Shown: positions 1 to 7,131, counted from the stretch's first letter. The stretch: 17,564 bases of DNA from Acidobacteriota bacterium (GCA_030637805.1 DAOWFV010000197.1:1-17564), one strand, 5' to 3'. Translations and numbers: made by a program. The notes: generated by a model from the sequence alone, not told the origin.

Positions 1-1
1 C

Positions 2-226
2 CTCGTTGCGCCCGACTGGCTTGCACCCGACGGGGCCGAGGTTCCCTTCGGATTTCGGTCTTTTCTCGTTGCCGATGACGAGCCATGGCCAGGCGACTCG
101 GTCCTCGACGAGCATGGCAGGGTGGTCCTTGTTCCCTTCGAGGGCGGGGCCCACCTTTTCGGCGTTCCTGCGCCCGAAGCCCCGGAAGATGAGGAGGACC
201 CCGGCGTGTTGCCAATCCACCAGTAA
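2..226 (+). CDS. C-terminal fragment of an unidentified protein
   Basis: Frame 2 is open from the window edge to a TAA at 224-226, giving 74 residues of a protein that starts outside the window. The translation begins LVAPDWLAPDG and ends DPGVLPIHQ. It is rich in Pro, Asp, Glu and hydrophobic residues, with normal coding character (for example VLDEHGRVVLVPFEGG). I do not recognise the family. It does not look like the TrmD C-terminus, which would be the expected neighbour in the common rpsP-rimM-trmD-rplS arrangement. The acidic, proline-rich end looks like a disordered tail. An ORF in another frame over the same bases (6-275) reads as Arg/Ser/Pro-rich shadow sequence and was not used. Confidence 0.55.
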   Translation, partial: LVAPDWLAPDGAEVPFGFRSFLVADDEPWPGDSVLDEHGRVVLVPFEGGAHLFGVPAPEAPEDEEDPGVLPIHQ

Positions 227-246
227 ATACCTCCGCTGGTGGCGGT

Positions 247-275
247 GCGACGCGGCGCCCGGAGGGCGCCGGTAA
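247..275. repeat. Hairpin repeat R1, copy 1
   Basis: This 29-bp unit (GCGAC...GTAA) contains a perfect 7-bp stem, GGCGCCC/GGGCGCC (254-260 with 264-270), closed by a GGA triloop. A second copy lies at 366-394 with about three differences. Each copy ends in GTAA and runs straight into AT-rich sequence. The first copy lies 20 bp after the stop codon at 226, but no T-run follows, so it is not a typical intrinsic terminator. Confidence 0.6.
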
Positions 276-278
276 TTC

Positions 279-338
279 GGAATTTTTGGCGCGGGGAAGC
301 GATCCGGCGGCTAGGGGCGTGCCGCCCGCGCTTGGACG
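279..338. repeat. Dispersed intergenic block B, copy 1
   Basis: This ~60-bp block starts GGAATTTTTGGCGCGGGG and ends CTTGGACG. It is about three quarters identical by eye to 7236-7294, with one single-base gap. Shared islands include GGCGCGGGG, AGCGAT, GGGGCGTG and CCCGCG. Both copies are intergenic and both follow AT-rich short repeats. It has no plausible coding frame. Confidence 0.5.
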
Positions 339-365
339 TTCACCTCAACAACTGCTTAAGGTGGC

Positions 366-394
366 GCGACACCGCGCCCGGAGGGCGCCAGTAA
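366..394. repeat. Hairpin repeat R1, copy 2
   Basis: Second copy of the 29-bp unit at 247-275. The stem is GCGCCC/GGGCGC (374-379 with 383-388) with the same GGA triloop, and the unit ends in GTAA. It leads directly into the CTCAAAA-type tandem tract at 391-424. Confidence 0.6.
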
Positions 395-424
395 CTCAAA
401 ACTCAACACTCAAAACTCAAAACT
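391..424. repeat. AT-rich 7-8-nt tandem tract (CTCAAAA type)
   Basis: Four to five successive units of the form AACTCAA/ACACTCA/AAACTCA follow repeat R1. Similar short-period AT-rich tracts with different unit sequences occur at 7157-7246 (GGAATT and CTCAATT units) and 13021-13052 (ATTCGGA units), always between genes. The function is unknown. Confidence 0.6.
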
Positions 425-496
425 GACCTCTGATGCACACCCCTCCACAGGTTTGCATCGTGCCTATCCCGCCGACCCAAGGGTCTCGGTAAAACC

Positions 497-525
497 TTGC
501 CCGTGCAGGGGAAGGCGTGTATACT
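497..525 (+). promoter_or_regulatory. Sigma70-type promoter of rplS
   Basis: TTGCCC (497-502) and TATACT (520-525) are separated by exactly 17 nt, giving a predicted transcript start near 532 and a leader of about 49 nt. This excludes the longer rplS reading frame that would start at 497, because that start codon lies in the -35 box. It also suggests that rplS is transcribed separately from whatever lies upstream. Confidence 0.65.
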
Positions 526-551
526 CCGCGACCGGGCGCCGTCCGCGATGG

Positions 552-572
552 CTCCCAATTCCCCCTGGGAGG
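552..572 (+). promoter_or_regulatory. Hairpin covering the rplS Shine-Dalgarno
   Basis: CTCCCA (552-557) can pair perfectly with TGGGAG (566-571) across an 8-nt loop. The 3' arm contains most of the Shine-Dalgarno GGGAGG (567-572). In the folded form the ribosome site of rplS would be hidden. Ribosomal protein genes are often controlled by leader structures, including known L19 leaders in other phyla, but I see only the pairing and no match to a named leader family. Confidence 0.45.
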
Positions 573-580
573 CAATGACG

Positions 581-931
581 ATGGACCTCATACGCGAAGT
601 GACGCAGGAATACCTGAAGACCGACATTCCCGATTTCCGTTCCGGCGACAATGTCAAGGTCCACGTGCGCCTCAAAGAGGGTGAGAAGGAGCGGATCCAG
701 GTCTTCGAGGGAATGGTGATCGCCCGCAAGCACGGTGGAATCTCGGAGACCTTCACGGTCCGCAAGATTTCCTCGGGCATCGGAGTGGAGCGTACCTTCC
801 CGTTGCACTCGCCGTCGGTTGCCAAGATCGAAGTGTCACGGCGCGGACGTGTTCGCAGGGCAAAGCTGTACTACATCCGTGCGTTGAGAGGAAAAGCGGC
901 GCGCATCAAGGAACGTGCCCGCGCTCGCTGA
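581..931 (+). CDS. rplS: 50S ribosomal protein L19
   Basis: L19 is a large-subunit protein at the interface with the 30S subunit. The 116-residue product has the usual family length and conserved stretches: an N-terminal helix (IREVTQEYLKTDIPDFRSGD), GMVIARKHGG, the FTVRKIS-GIGVERTFPLHSP core and the basic RRGRVRRAKLYYIR tail. I chose ATG 581 because GGAGG at 568-572 is 8 nt upstream. The in-frame ATG at 575 is only 2 nt from it, and a TTG start at 497 would lie in the promoter. The gene has its own promoter (497-525) and a possible SD-masking hairpin. rnhB follows after 88 bp in the same direction, as in many bacteria. The usual upstream partner trmD is not recognisable here. Confidence 0.97.
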   Translation: MDLIREVTQEYLKTDIPDFRSGDNVKVHVRLKEGEKERIQVFEGMVIARKHGGISETFTVRKISSGIGVERTFPLHSPSVAKIEVSRRGRVRRAKLYYIRALRGKAARIKERARAR

Positions 932-1019
932 ACTGCGTACTCACCGGGGCGGCCAGGGCCGATTCCCGAGCACAAGAAGAAGAATACGTAAAACCCCTCG
1001 CGACTGGAGCGTGTGAGCG

Positions 1020-1628
1020 ATGGCGGCTTGTCTTCTCGGCGAGAAGGACCGTGCGCTGCTGCTTGACGCCGATCGCATCATCGGGGTCGACGAGGTGGGT
1101 CGCGGCTCGCTCGCGGGCCCGGTCGTGGTCTGTGCCGCCTCATTCTCATCGATCCCGGACGATGCGGGGGTTCGTGACTCCAAGCGGCTGAGCGCGCGCC
1201 GCCGAGACGAGGCGGCCGAGAGGCTGCGCTCGAGCTGTGAGCGGTGGGCGGTGTGCGAGGTGTGGGTCGAGCTCATTGACCGCGTGAACATCCTCGAGGC
1301 AACCCGTCTCGCCATGCGCGCCGCTGCTCGGGCGCTGGTGACGCCGGGAGCGGTCGTGGTCACCGACCACGTGGAACCGGGCGACGTGGGGTGCGCGGTG
1401 CTCTCTCCCAAGCGCGCCGACGCCGACTACTTCAGCGTCGCCGCGGCCTCGATTCTGGCAAAGGTCCACCGGGACGGAATCATGGTGGAGCTGGGAGGGA
1501 TGGACCCCCGCTGGGCGTGGGAGCGCAACAAGGGCTACGGCACCGCGGACCATCGAAAGGCCCTTCAGGATCTCGGCCCAAGCTCCTTACATCGTCGGAG
1601 CTTCCACTGGTCGCCTGTGCTACCATGA
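1020..1628 (+). CDS. rnhB: Ribonuclease HII
   Basis: RNase HII removes RNA from RNA-DNA hybrids and single ribonucleotides misinserted into DNA. The 202-residue product has the expected length. Motifs in order: GVDEVGRGSLAGP (residues 22-34, with catalytic D24 and E25), DSKRLS (53-58), NILEAT (90-95), D116 in VVVTDHVEPG, D134 in front of SVAAASILAKVHRD (139-152), and NKGYGT..H..AL (170-182) with the closing HRRSF. By alignment in my head, D24, E25, D116 and D134 correspond to the four metal-binding acidic residues of the E. coli enzyme. The usual DG after the third acid is DH here, a mild variation. ATG 1020 follows a GGAG at 1006-1009. The gene lies downstream of rplS and 40 bp before the TPR gene, so the three may share a transcript. 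Confidence 0.96.
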   Translation: MAACLLGEKDRALLLDADRIIGVDEVGRGSLAGPVVVCAASFSSIPDDAGVRDSKRLSARRRDEAAERLRSSCERWAVCEVWVELIDRVNILEATRLAMRAAARALVTPGAVVVTDHVEPGDVGCAVLSPKRADADYFSVAAASILAKVHRDGIMVELGGMDPRWAWERNKGYGTADHRKALQDLGPSSLHRRSFHWSPVLP

Positions 1629-1668
1629 GCTTTGGGACCAGGACGCAGCTCAAGTTGTTCACAAGGGT

Positions 1669-4476
1669 ATGTCGAATTCGCTGACCGCGGGAACAACTCG
1701 GGCGGAGGAGCGTAAAGAACGGATGGCACTCAAGCGGGACAAGGTCCTGAGGGATGCGGAGAAGCTCGTCCAGAAAAACAAGGTCGAGCAGGCTATCCGT
1801 GAGTATCAAAAAGTCCTCAAGGTCCACCCGGACGACACCACCACAATCAACCGCGTCGGAGACCTCTACGGTCGCCTCGGCCAGGTGGATAAGGCCATCG
1901 AACTCTATGAGCGGATCGCGGATCACTTCACCAAGGACGGGTTCAGCACCAAGGCAATCGCCATCCTCAAGAAGATCAACCGCCTGGATCCGCAGAGGTT
2001 GGACATCTTCGAGCGCCTGGCTGAGCTATACGTCGAGCAGGGGTTGACGGTCGAGGCCAAGCGGGAGTACCAGGTCCTGGCGGACTGGTACATGAAGCAT
2101 GACGAGCCGGAAAAGGCGATCGGCAACCTGCAGAAATTGGTCGATCTGGAACCCGACAATCACGCATCTGCCATTCGTCTGGCCGACCTCCTGCTGAAGC
2201 GGGGCGATTCGGAGGCGGCGCTCGGGGTCTACGATCGGCTTGGCAGGATGCTGCTCGATGCGAAGAAGCTGGACGAGGCAGAGCGGCTCTACCGGCACGC
2301 GCTCGAGCAGGAACCGCCTCAAGGTGAATTTCTGGTCCCTGTCTGCACAGTTTTTCTCGATTCCGGCCGCGCGCCGGTGGCTCGAGAACTCCTCGACGCC
2401 GGCCTTCAGCGATCTCCGGACTCGGTACCTCTGAAGGCCCTGACGGTGCGCTCCCACCTGGTTCTGGGCGACGCGAAGAAGGCGGTAGAAATAGCGCAGG
2501 AGGTCCTCGCCGCCGATCCTTCCAATCTCGAAATTCGCAACCTGGTGGGCGCTGCGCTGCTCTCCGCGGGCGAGGTGACCGAGGCGCGAAAGATGCTCCT
2601 GCCAGCGGCCGAGGAACTCCTCGACAAGGGAGACTACAAGGGTGCTCAGGAGTCTCTTCAGAATTTGTTGAAGGCAACCCCCAACGACCAGCAGGTGCTC
2701 AAGGTGGCTGTGCGGGCCTACCGCCCGACGGGGGACGAGGAGACGCTCTTCGCCCTCTCCGCGGCCCTCGCCGAGAGCTACTTCCGCTCGGGGGAGCAGG
2801 AGGCCGCCAAGCGTCTTTACCTCCAGCTCCTGAAGAGCGAACCCGAGAACCAGCAGTTTCGACAACGGTTGGCGATGCTCGATGGCATTGACGTGACGGA
2901 AGCGGTGGATCTGACAGTCGGTGAGGAGCTACCGGACGAGGTTGTGATGGAGGTCGAGGAGGAGATCGAGGTCTCCGACCTGGAGATCGAGGCCTCGCCG
3001 GAGCCGGAGGGCGATGCGGTCGGCGCGCCCGAGACTTTCGATCCGGCGGAGCGCCTGGCGGAGGCCGGCGTCTTCGCCAAGTACGGTCTGGTGGAGAAGG
3101 CGATCAATCACCTCGAGGAGATCGTGCGCTCCTACCCCGAGCAGTGGGATGCTCGAGAGCAGCTCGCGTCGCTGCTTGTTGAGCAGGGAGACCGTGATGC
3201 CGCTGCCGCCGTTGCCCGGCCGCTGCTGGAGCACCATCGTGACCTGGGGACTCTGGCCGAGTTGGGCGCTCTGCTCGACGCCTTGCCGGGGCATGGCGAG
3301 CCGCCGATCGAGCTGGGCGGCGAGGAAGAGCCGTCGAAGGGCGAGGCGGACCTCGAGCCCGCTGCCGTCGAAGAGGCCTCGGTGTCCGAGCCGGATGTCA
3401 TGGTGAAGTTCCCCGACGATGACAGCGATTTGGTCGAGGTTGTCGATGGCGAGGGCGACCTGGGGGCCGAGCCCGAAGGGGAGATCGAGCCGTCGGTCGA
3501 GGAGTTCGACATCGACTACGAGTCCGAGATCGACCTCTTCGATAAAGGGGTCGAGGCAGAGTCCGAAGACGAAATGGCAGAGGCCGAGGTGGTCGATGCA
3601 CCGGCCGCCGAGATCGAAAAGATGATCGAATCGGCAGTATCGGAGGAGGCTGTCGCCGAGGAGGAGCCCGCAGCCCCAGCGGCGATTCAGGAGGAAGTGG
3701 CCGAGGAGCTGGTTGAGATCAGCGAGAGCCTTGCCGGACCTTCTCTCGAGGATCTTCAGCAGATCGACTTTTTCATCGGGCAGGAGTTGTATGAGGACGC
3801 CGCGCGCCAGCTCATCACGCTGGAGGAAGAGCACGCGGACGATCCCGAGGTGTTGGCCCGCAGGCTCAAGCTCAAAGAGGTCGGTGTCCTCCTCGAGCAG
3901 GTGGAGACGGTGGAGGAGGGCTCCGAGGAGCTCTTCGCGGACGAGGAGCAGTACATCGACTTGGCCAAGGAGCTCGAAGCAGAGCTCGCGGCCGAGGAGG
4001 CCATGGTCGAGGAGGCCACCGGCCGGGGCAAGGGAGAGGCCCTTCTGGAGGAGGTCTTCAGGGAGTTCCAGAAAGGCGTGGCCGAGCAGCTCTCGGAGGA
4101 GGACTCCGACACCCACTTCAACTTGGGCATCGCCTACCGGGAGATGGGTCTGGTTCCGGAGGCGATTCGCGAGTTCCAGGTGGCGTCCCGCGACCCCTCG
4201 TTCTTCGTTGAAAGCTGCTCGATGATCGGTGTTTGTTACAAGGACCAGGGCCTGTGGTCCGAGGCGGCGGACTGGTACCAGAAGGCGCTTGTCGCCCCCG
4301 ATATCACCTCCGACGCGCGTATCGCCCTCCGTTACGATCTTGCCCTTGCCTATGAGAACGCCGGGGAACTCGAACAGGCCATCAGTCTGTACGAGGAGAT
4401 CGCGGCTGCGGGTCCCACCCACCGCGACGTGACCGAGCGTCTGAGCGCTCTCAGCGAGCAGCGCCAGGCGAATTGA
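1669..4476 (+). CDS. Long TPR protein with acidic linkers
   Basis: This 935-residue protein is built from tetratricopeptide-type helical pairs and very acidic linkers. Residues ~22-405 form an N-terminal TPR array (repeats near 38-56, 60-84, 112-140, 145-160, 200-215). Residues ~412-455 are acidic. Residues ~457-540 form a second helical block beginning FDPAERLAEAGVFAKYG. Residues ~545-690 are a long Glu/Asp/Ala/Val-rich region. Residues ~692-745 contain LEDLQQIDFFIGQELYEDA. Residues ~795-930 form a C-terminal TPR block (FNLGIAYREMGLVPEAIREFQ, then IGVCYKDQGLWSEAADWYQKAL). There is no signal peptide or membrane segment, so it is probably a cytoplasmic scaffold; partners are unknown. The start is uncertain. 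ATG 1669 has AAGGG only 1 nt away, while the in-frame ATG 1723 has GGAGGAG at 1704-1710, 12 nt upstream. Confidence 0.9.
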   Translation: MSNSLTAGTTRAEERKERMALKRDKVLRDAEKLVQKNKVEQAIREYQKVLKVHPDDTTTINRVGDLYGRLGQVDKAIELYERIADHFTKDGFSTKAIAILKKINRLDPQRLDIFERLAELYVEQGLTVEAKREYQVLADWYMKHDEPEKAIGNLQKLVDLEPDNHASAIRLADLLLKRGDSEAALGVYDRLGRMLLDAKKLDEAERLYRHALEQEPPQGEFLVPVCTVFLDSGRAPVARELLDAGLQRSPDSVPLKALTVRSHLVLGDAKKAVEIAQEVLAADPSNLEIRNLVGAALLSAGEVTEARKMLLPAAEELLDKGDYKGAQESLQNLLKATPNDQQVLKVAVRAYRPTGDEETLFALSAALAESYFRSGEQEAAKRLYLQLLKSEPENQQFRQRLAMLDGIDVTEAVDLTVGEELPDEVVMEVEEEIEVSDLEIEASPEPEGDAVGAPETFDPAERLAEAGVFAKYGLVEKAINHLEEIVRSYPEQWDAREQLASLLVEQGDRDAAAAVARPLLEHHRDLGTLAELGALLDALPGHGEPPIELGGEEEPSKGEADLEPAAVEEASVSEPDVMVKFPDDDSDLVEVVDGEGDLGAEPEGEIEPSVEEFDIDYESEIDLFDKGVEAESEDEMAEAEVVDAPAAEIEKMIESAVSEEAVAEEEPAAPAAIQEEVAEELVEISESLAGPSLEDLQQIDFFIGQELYEDAARQLITLEEEHADDPEVLARRLKLKEVGVLLEQVETVEEGSEELFADEEQYIDLAKELEAELAAEEAMVEEATGRGKGEALLEEVFREFQKGVAEQLSEEDSDTHFNLGIAYREMGLVPEAIREFQVASRDPSFFVESCSMIGVCYKDQGLWSEAADWYQKALVAPDITSDARIALRYDLALAYENAGELEQAISLYEEIAAAGPTHRDVTERLSALSEQRQAN

Positions 4477-4485
4477 CAGCGCAAG

Positions 4486-4627
4486 CTGTCATCCTGAGCG
4501 AAGCGCCCCGAGAGGGGCGCGAAGTCGAAGGATCCCCCGAAGTAAGAAAGTGTCGTTCTTGCTGCCTATCTCCTGTTTCAGGGGATCCCTCGACTCGGTC
4601 GTCGGACTCCCTCGCTCGGGATGACAG
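4486..4627. repeat. Palindromic repeat element, copy 1
   Basis: This 142-bp imperfect inverted repeat starts CTGTCATCCTGAGCG and ends CGGGATGACAG; the arms meet at GGATCCCC (left) and GGGGATCC (right, from 4581). The left arm contains a perfect hairpin, GCGCCCC-GAGA-GGGGCGC (4503-4520), with a GNRA-type loop. The centre can form AAGAA/TTCTT. A second copy lies at 7307-7453 in the same orientation with different stem bases but the same plan. It occupies most of the gap between the convergent TPR and nth genes. I see no reading frame or transposase. Confidence 0.85.
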
Positions 4628-4680
4628 TTGTTTTGCAATAGGCTGAGCTGACTGCTGACTGCTGAGTGCTGACAGCTCCC

Positions 4681-5349
4681 TCACCGTGAGCGAGTGACGC
4701 CGATGCGTGGGCAGAGGTCCGCGAGCACGCAACTGGCGCAGCGGGGGGAAATGGGGTGGCAGCGGTTCTGACCGAAGGTCACCAGTAGATCGTTGATGGG
4801 TATCCAGAGATCGCGGGGCAGCACGCCGGTCAGGGCCCGTTCGGTCTGCTCGGGCGTCTTGGTCCGCACCAGTCCCAGGCGGTTCGAGATGCGGTGGACA
4901 TGCGTGTCGACGCAGATCGCTGGCTTACCAAAGCCGAGCCCGAGGACCAGATTCGCGGTCTTGCGGCCGACGCCGGGAAGGGCAAGCAAGTCCGCCTCCG
5001 TGGCAGGGACCTCCCCGCCGAAATCGTCGCGCAAGATGGCGGCGATCTGGCGGAGCTGTCGCGCCTTGGTGTTATAGAAACCCGCCGGGTAGATCGCCTG
5101 GGCAATCCGATCCTCCTCGAGATCGGCCAGTAGGTCGACATTGTCCGCGAGCGCGAAGAGACGGCGGCTGGCGGCGGAGGTCACCTCGTCCTTGGTTCGC
5201 AGGGAGATGACGCACGCCACGAGAAGACGGTAGGGGGAACGGGAGCTTTCCTGCTCTGCGACGAGGGTGGTGACCCGGCAGGAACTCCGGAACTCCTCCA
5301 GCCGCCGCACCAGCTCCCGGACTCGGCTTTCCGTCCAGCCGTCAGTCAT
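4681..5349 (-). CDS. nth: Endonuclease III (DNA glycosylase/AP lyase)
   Basis: Base-excision repair enzyme that removes oxidised pyrimidines and cuts at abasic sites. The 222-residue product has all family marks: the helix-hairpin-helix LLALPGVGRKTANLVL (121-136) with catalytic Lys130, catalytic Asp148 in VDTHVHRISNRLGL, and a C-terminal [4Fe-4S] loop with C197, C204, C207 and C213 (C-X6-C-X2-C-X5-C). The key positions are shifted by a constant +10 from E. coli Nth (K120, D138, C187/194/197/203). The ATG at 5349 overlaps the TGA of the upstream symporter gene (ATGA), so translation is probably coupled. A longer in-frame reading to 6108 exists but only shadows the symporter and has no homology-like features. 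The gene ends 54 bp from palindromic element copy 1. Confidence 0.96.
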   Translation of the reverse strand: MTDGWTESRVRELVRRLEEFRSSCRVTTLVAEQESSRSPYRLLVACVISLRTKDEVTSAASRRLFALADNVDLLADLEEDRIAQAIYPAGFYNTKARQLRQIAAILRDDFGGEVPATEADLLALPGVGRKTANLVLGLGFGKPAICVDTHVHRISNRLGLVRTKTPEQTERALTGVLPRDLWIPINDLLVTFGQNRCHPISPRCASCVLADLCPRIGVTRSR

Positions 5350-6764
5350 CCGCAAGCCTCCTCGCGCGAATTCGTTCCGTGGCCGAGAGAGAGCACCACC
5401 AGCGCCAATGCGCCGACCGCTGCTCCCAGGAGGCCGGGCTCCCAGCGTAGGGCCAGCGCGCCCGCGGAGCGTCCCCACTCTGCGCCCAGCTGGACCAGTG
5501 GCCCGACCGTCAGGGCCGCTATGGCTCCTTGACGACTGGCCCTCTTCCAACCGAGGCCCACCACCATCACCGGAAGCAGGGCGGCGGTGAAGGTCCCCCA
5601 GCCGAGAACCCCGAGTAAGGCTACGGGCCGATCCGAGGCCAGGGCGAGACCGGCGGCCGCGATCCCTGCGCCGACGGTTGCCAACCTCGCCGCCAGGAGG
5701 TTGCTGGAGGGGGAGAGCCCGAGCGCTCGGGGGAGGTCGCGGGTGAAGGCCGCAGAGACCAGGTTGAGCAGCGAGGCTGCGGTGGACATCACCGCCGCCA
5801 CCACCGCCACCGCCGCGATTACGACGAAGGTTCGCGACCCGGCGCTCGCCAGGAGGACGGGCGCCAGCTGGTCCGGTGATTGCAACTCGAGGTCGCCGCG
5901 CAGCCAAAGGGCGGTCCCGCCCAGACCGACGCCGACCCAGACCGTGAGCACGGCGAGGAGCGCTCCGGTCATCACCAGAGGGAGCCAGCGCAGGCTCGCG
6001 CGGTCGCGCAAGAGAAGAAACTTCTGCAGGTAGTGGGGCTGGGCGCAGGTGCCGAGGGCGAAGAGGAGGAAAAGCCCGATGGCTGCGGTGGGTCCGGGGC
6101 CGCCCCACGGATCAAGCAGCTCCGGTCGCAGCTCGGCGATGGTGGCGATTGCCTGCCGAGGCCCTCCAGCACGGGCGAGGGCGAAGACGGCGAGAGCAAT
6201 GGCAGCGGCCGCCATCACCAGGCCCTGAGCGGCCTCGGCGAGGATCCCGGTTCGCATGCCTCCGGCCGCGCTGTAGACCACCGTCGCCGCCACCGCTGCC
6301 CAGGCCACCATCCAGCCGGGTGTGCCCAGGAGAACCTCCCCAACGATAGCGGCGCCCTTCACCTGGACCGCGAGGGTGGCAATGGCGCCCACCGCCACGG
6401 CGAGGGCCGTGAGACCACGCGGCCAGCCCTCGCCGAAGCGCGAAGCCACCAGATCCGGGACCGTCAGGCAGCCGTGGCGGCGGACCAGGGAGACGACCCG
6501 CTCGCCGACGGCCCAGCACTGGAGGGCGCCGGTGAGGGGGGCCGAGAGGATGATCCACAGGCTCGCCGCACCGACCGCGGCGAAGTACCCCGGCCCGCCG
6601 ACGAAGACGAAGGCCGAGAGGCCGGCAGCGGTGCCTCCGAGCCCGGCGAGAAGCGGACCCACGCTGCGTGAGGCTGCAAAAAAGGCCTGGGGGGAGGACG
6701 TCCGGCGCCATCCCCAGATGGCGAAGACCAACACCGCCGCGGCGAAGAGCAGCCACCAGGTCAT
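5346..6764 (-). CDS. Sodium:solute symporter (SSS) family transporter
   Basis: Integral membrane protein of 472 residues, usual for the SSS family (about 450-550), with roughly 12-13 hydrophobic helices. It opens with MTWWLLFAAAVLVFAIWGW, followed by the family-like stretch GPLLAGLGGTAAGLSAFVFVG and TVPDLVASRFG near residue 105. The mid-part (AAIVGEVLLG, VVYSAAGGMRTGILAEAAQG) also fits the fold. The substrate cannot be assigned; panthothenate-, proline- or acetate-type members share these features. It starts with ATG overlapping the TGA of a small membrane protein gene and ends overlapping the nth start, so three genes form a tightly coupled minus-strand operon. The small partner suggests a two-part transporter, as PanF has YhdT in enterobacteria; this is an analogy, not a demonstrated homology. 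Confidence 0.88.
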   Translation of the reverse strand: MTWWLLFAAAVLVFAIWGWRRTSSPQAFFAASRSVGPLLAGLGGTAAGLSAFVFVGGPGYFAAVGAASLWIILSAPLTGALQCWAVGERVVSLVRRHGCLTVPDLVASRFGEGWPRGLTALAVAVGAIATLAVQVKGAAIVGEVLLGTPGWMVAWAAVAATVVYSAAGGMRTGILAEAAQGLVMAAAAIALAVFALARAGGPRQAIATIAELRPELLDPWGGPGPTAAIGLFLLFALGTCAQPHYLQKFLLLRDRASLRWLPLVMTGALLAVLTVWVGVGLGGTALWLRGDLELQSPDQLAPVLLASAGSRTFVVIAAVAVVAAVMSTAASLLNLVSAAFTRDLPRALGLSPSSNLLAARLATVGAGIAAAGLALASDRPVALLGVLGWGTFTAALLPVMVVGLGWKRASRQGAIAALTVGPLVQLGAEWGRSAGALALRWEPGLLGAAVGALALVVLSLGHGTNSREEACG

Positions 6765-7117
6765 TCCCCACGGTCCTCCCCGCCGAAGGTGAGGGCGTAG
6801 ACCAACGGAACCACCGGTGCGAGCACGGCCACCACCGCGATCTGCGCGAGAAATCCGCCTGCGCCCCCGGGAGGGTTCAGCAGGAGGAGCCCGATGAATC
6901 CGCCGAGCACCACGAGGATCGCGGTGAGAGCAACGGCCGGCGGGCGGGCGGGAGCGCGCCGTCGCACAGCGTCCGCGCAGACGGCGCCCAGACAGAGCAC
7001 TGCCACCAACGCTGCCAACAGCGGCTGATCGAAGGCCACGGCGAGCAGCCAGCCTGTCACCAGAAGAAGAACCACGACCGGGGTGAAGGCGCGCATCGAT
7101 CGATGATGGGACCTCAT
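6761..7117 (-). CDS. Small four-helix membrane protein next to symporter
   Basis: This 118-residue protein has four clear hydrophobic segments: VVVLLLVTGWLLAVAF (residues ~14-29), LLAALVAVLCLGAVCA (~33-48), VALTAILVVLGGFIGLLLL (~62-80) and IAVVAVLAPVVPLVYAL (~92-108). A basic loop (RRRAPARPP) lies between helices 2 and 3. The family is not recognised. Its stop overlaps the symporter start in an ATGA, which suggests equal synthesis and possibly a physical complex; small accessory proteins next to SSS transporters are known. The start is uncertain. ATG 7117 has GAGG almost touching it, whereas ATG 7096 (MRAFTP) would fit a leaderless start from the candidate promoter at 7103-7131. Confidence 0.7.
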   Translation of the reverse strand: MRSHHRSMRAFTPVVVLLLVTGWLLAVAFDQPLLAALVAVLCLGAVCADAVRRRAPARPPAVALTAILVVLGGFIGLLLLNPPGGAGGFLAQIAVVAVLAPVVPLVYALTFGGEDRGE

Positions 7118-7131
7118 ACCTCGGGGGTCAA
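7103..7131 (-). promoter_or_regulatory. Candidate promoter of the transporter-nth operon
   Basis: Read on the minus strand, TTGACC (7131-7126) and CATCAT (7108-7103) are 17 nt apart. The transcript would start near 7096, exactly at the second in-frame ATG of the small membrane protein, which would make that a leaderless start. The -10 match is only four of six, so this is tentative. Confidence 0.35.

Noticed and set aside
2929..4422. 497-codon open frame antisense to the TPR gene
   Set aside because: Leu/Asp/Gly-rich shadow of the acidic TPR coding strand; no start context or recognised domain.
5350..6108. N-terminal extension of Nth
   Set aside because: The frame remains open by chance across the symporter gene. 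The extension is Arg/Pro/Gly-rich and the true ATG at 5349 is defined by the ATGA overlap and family length.
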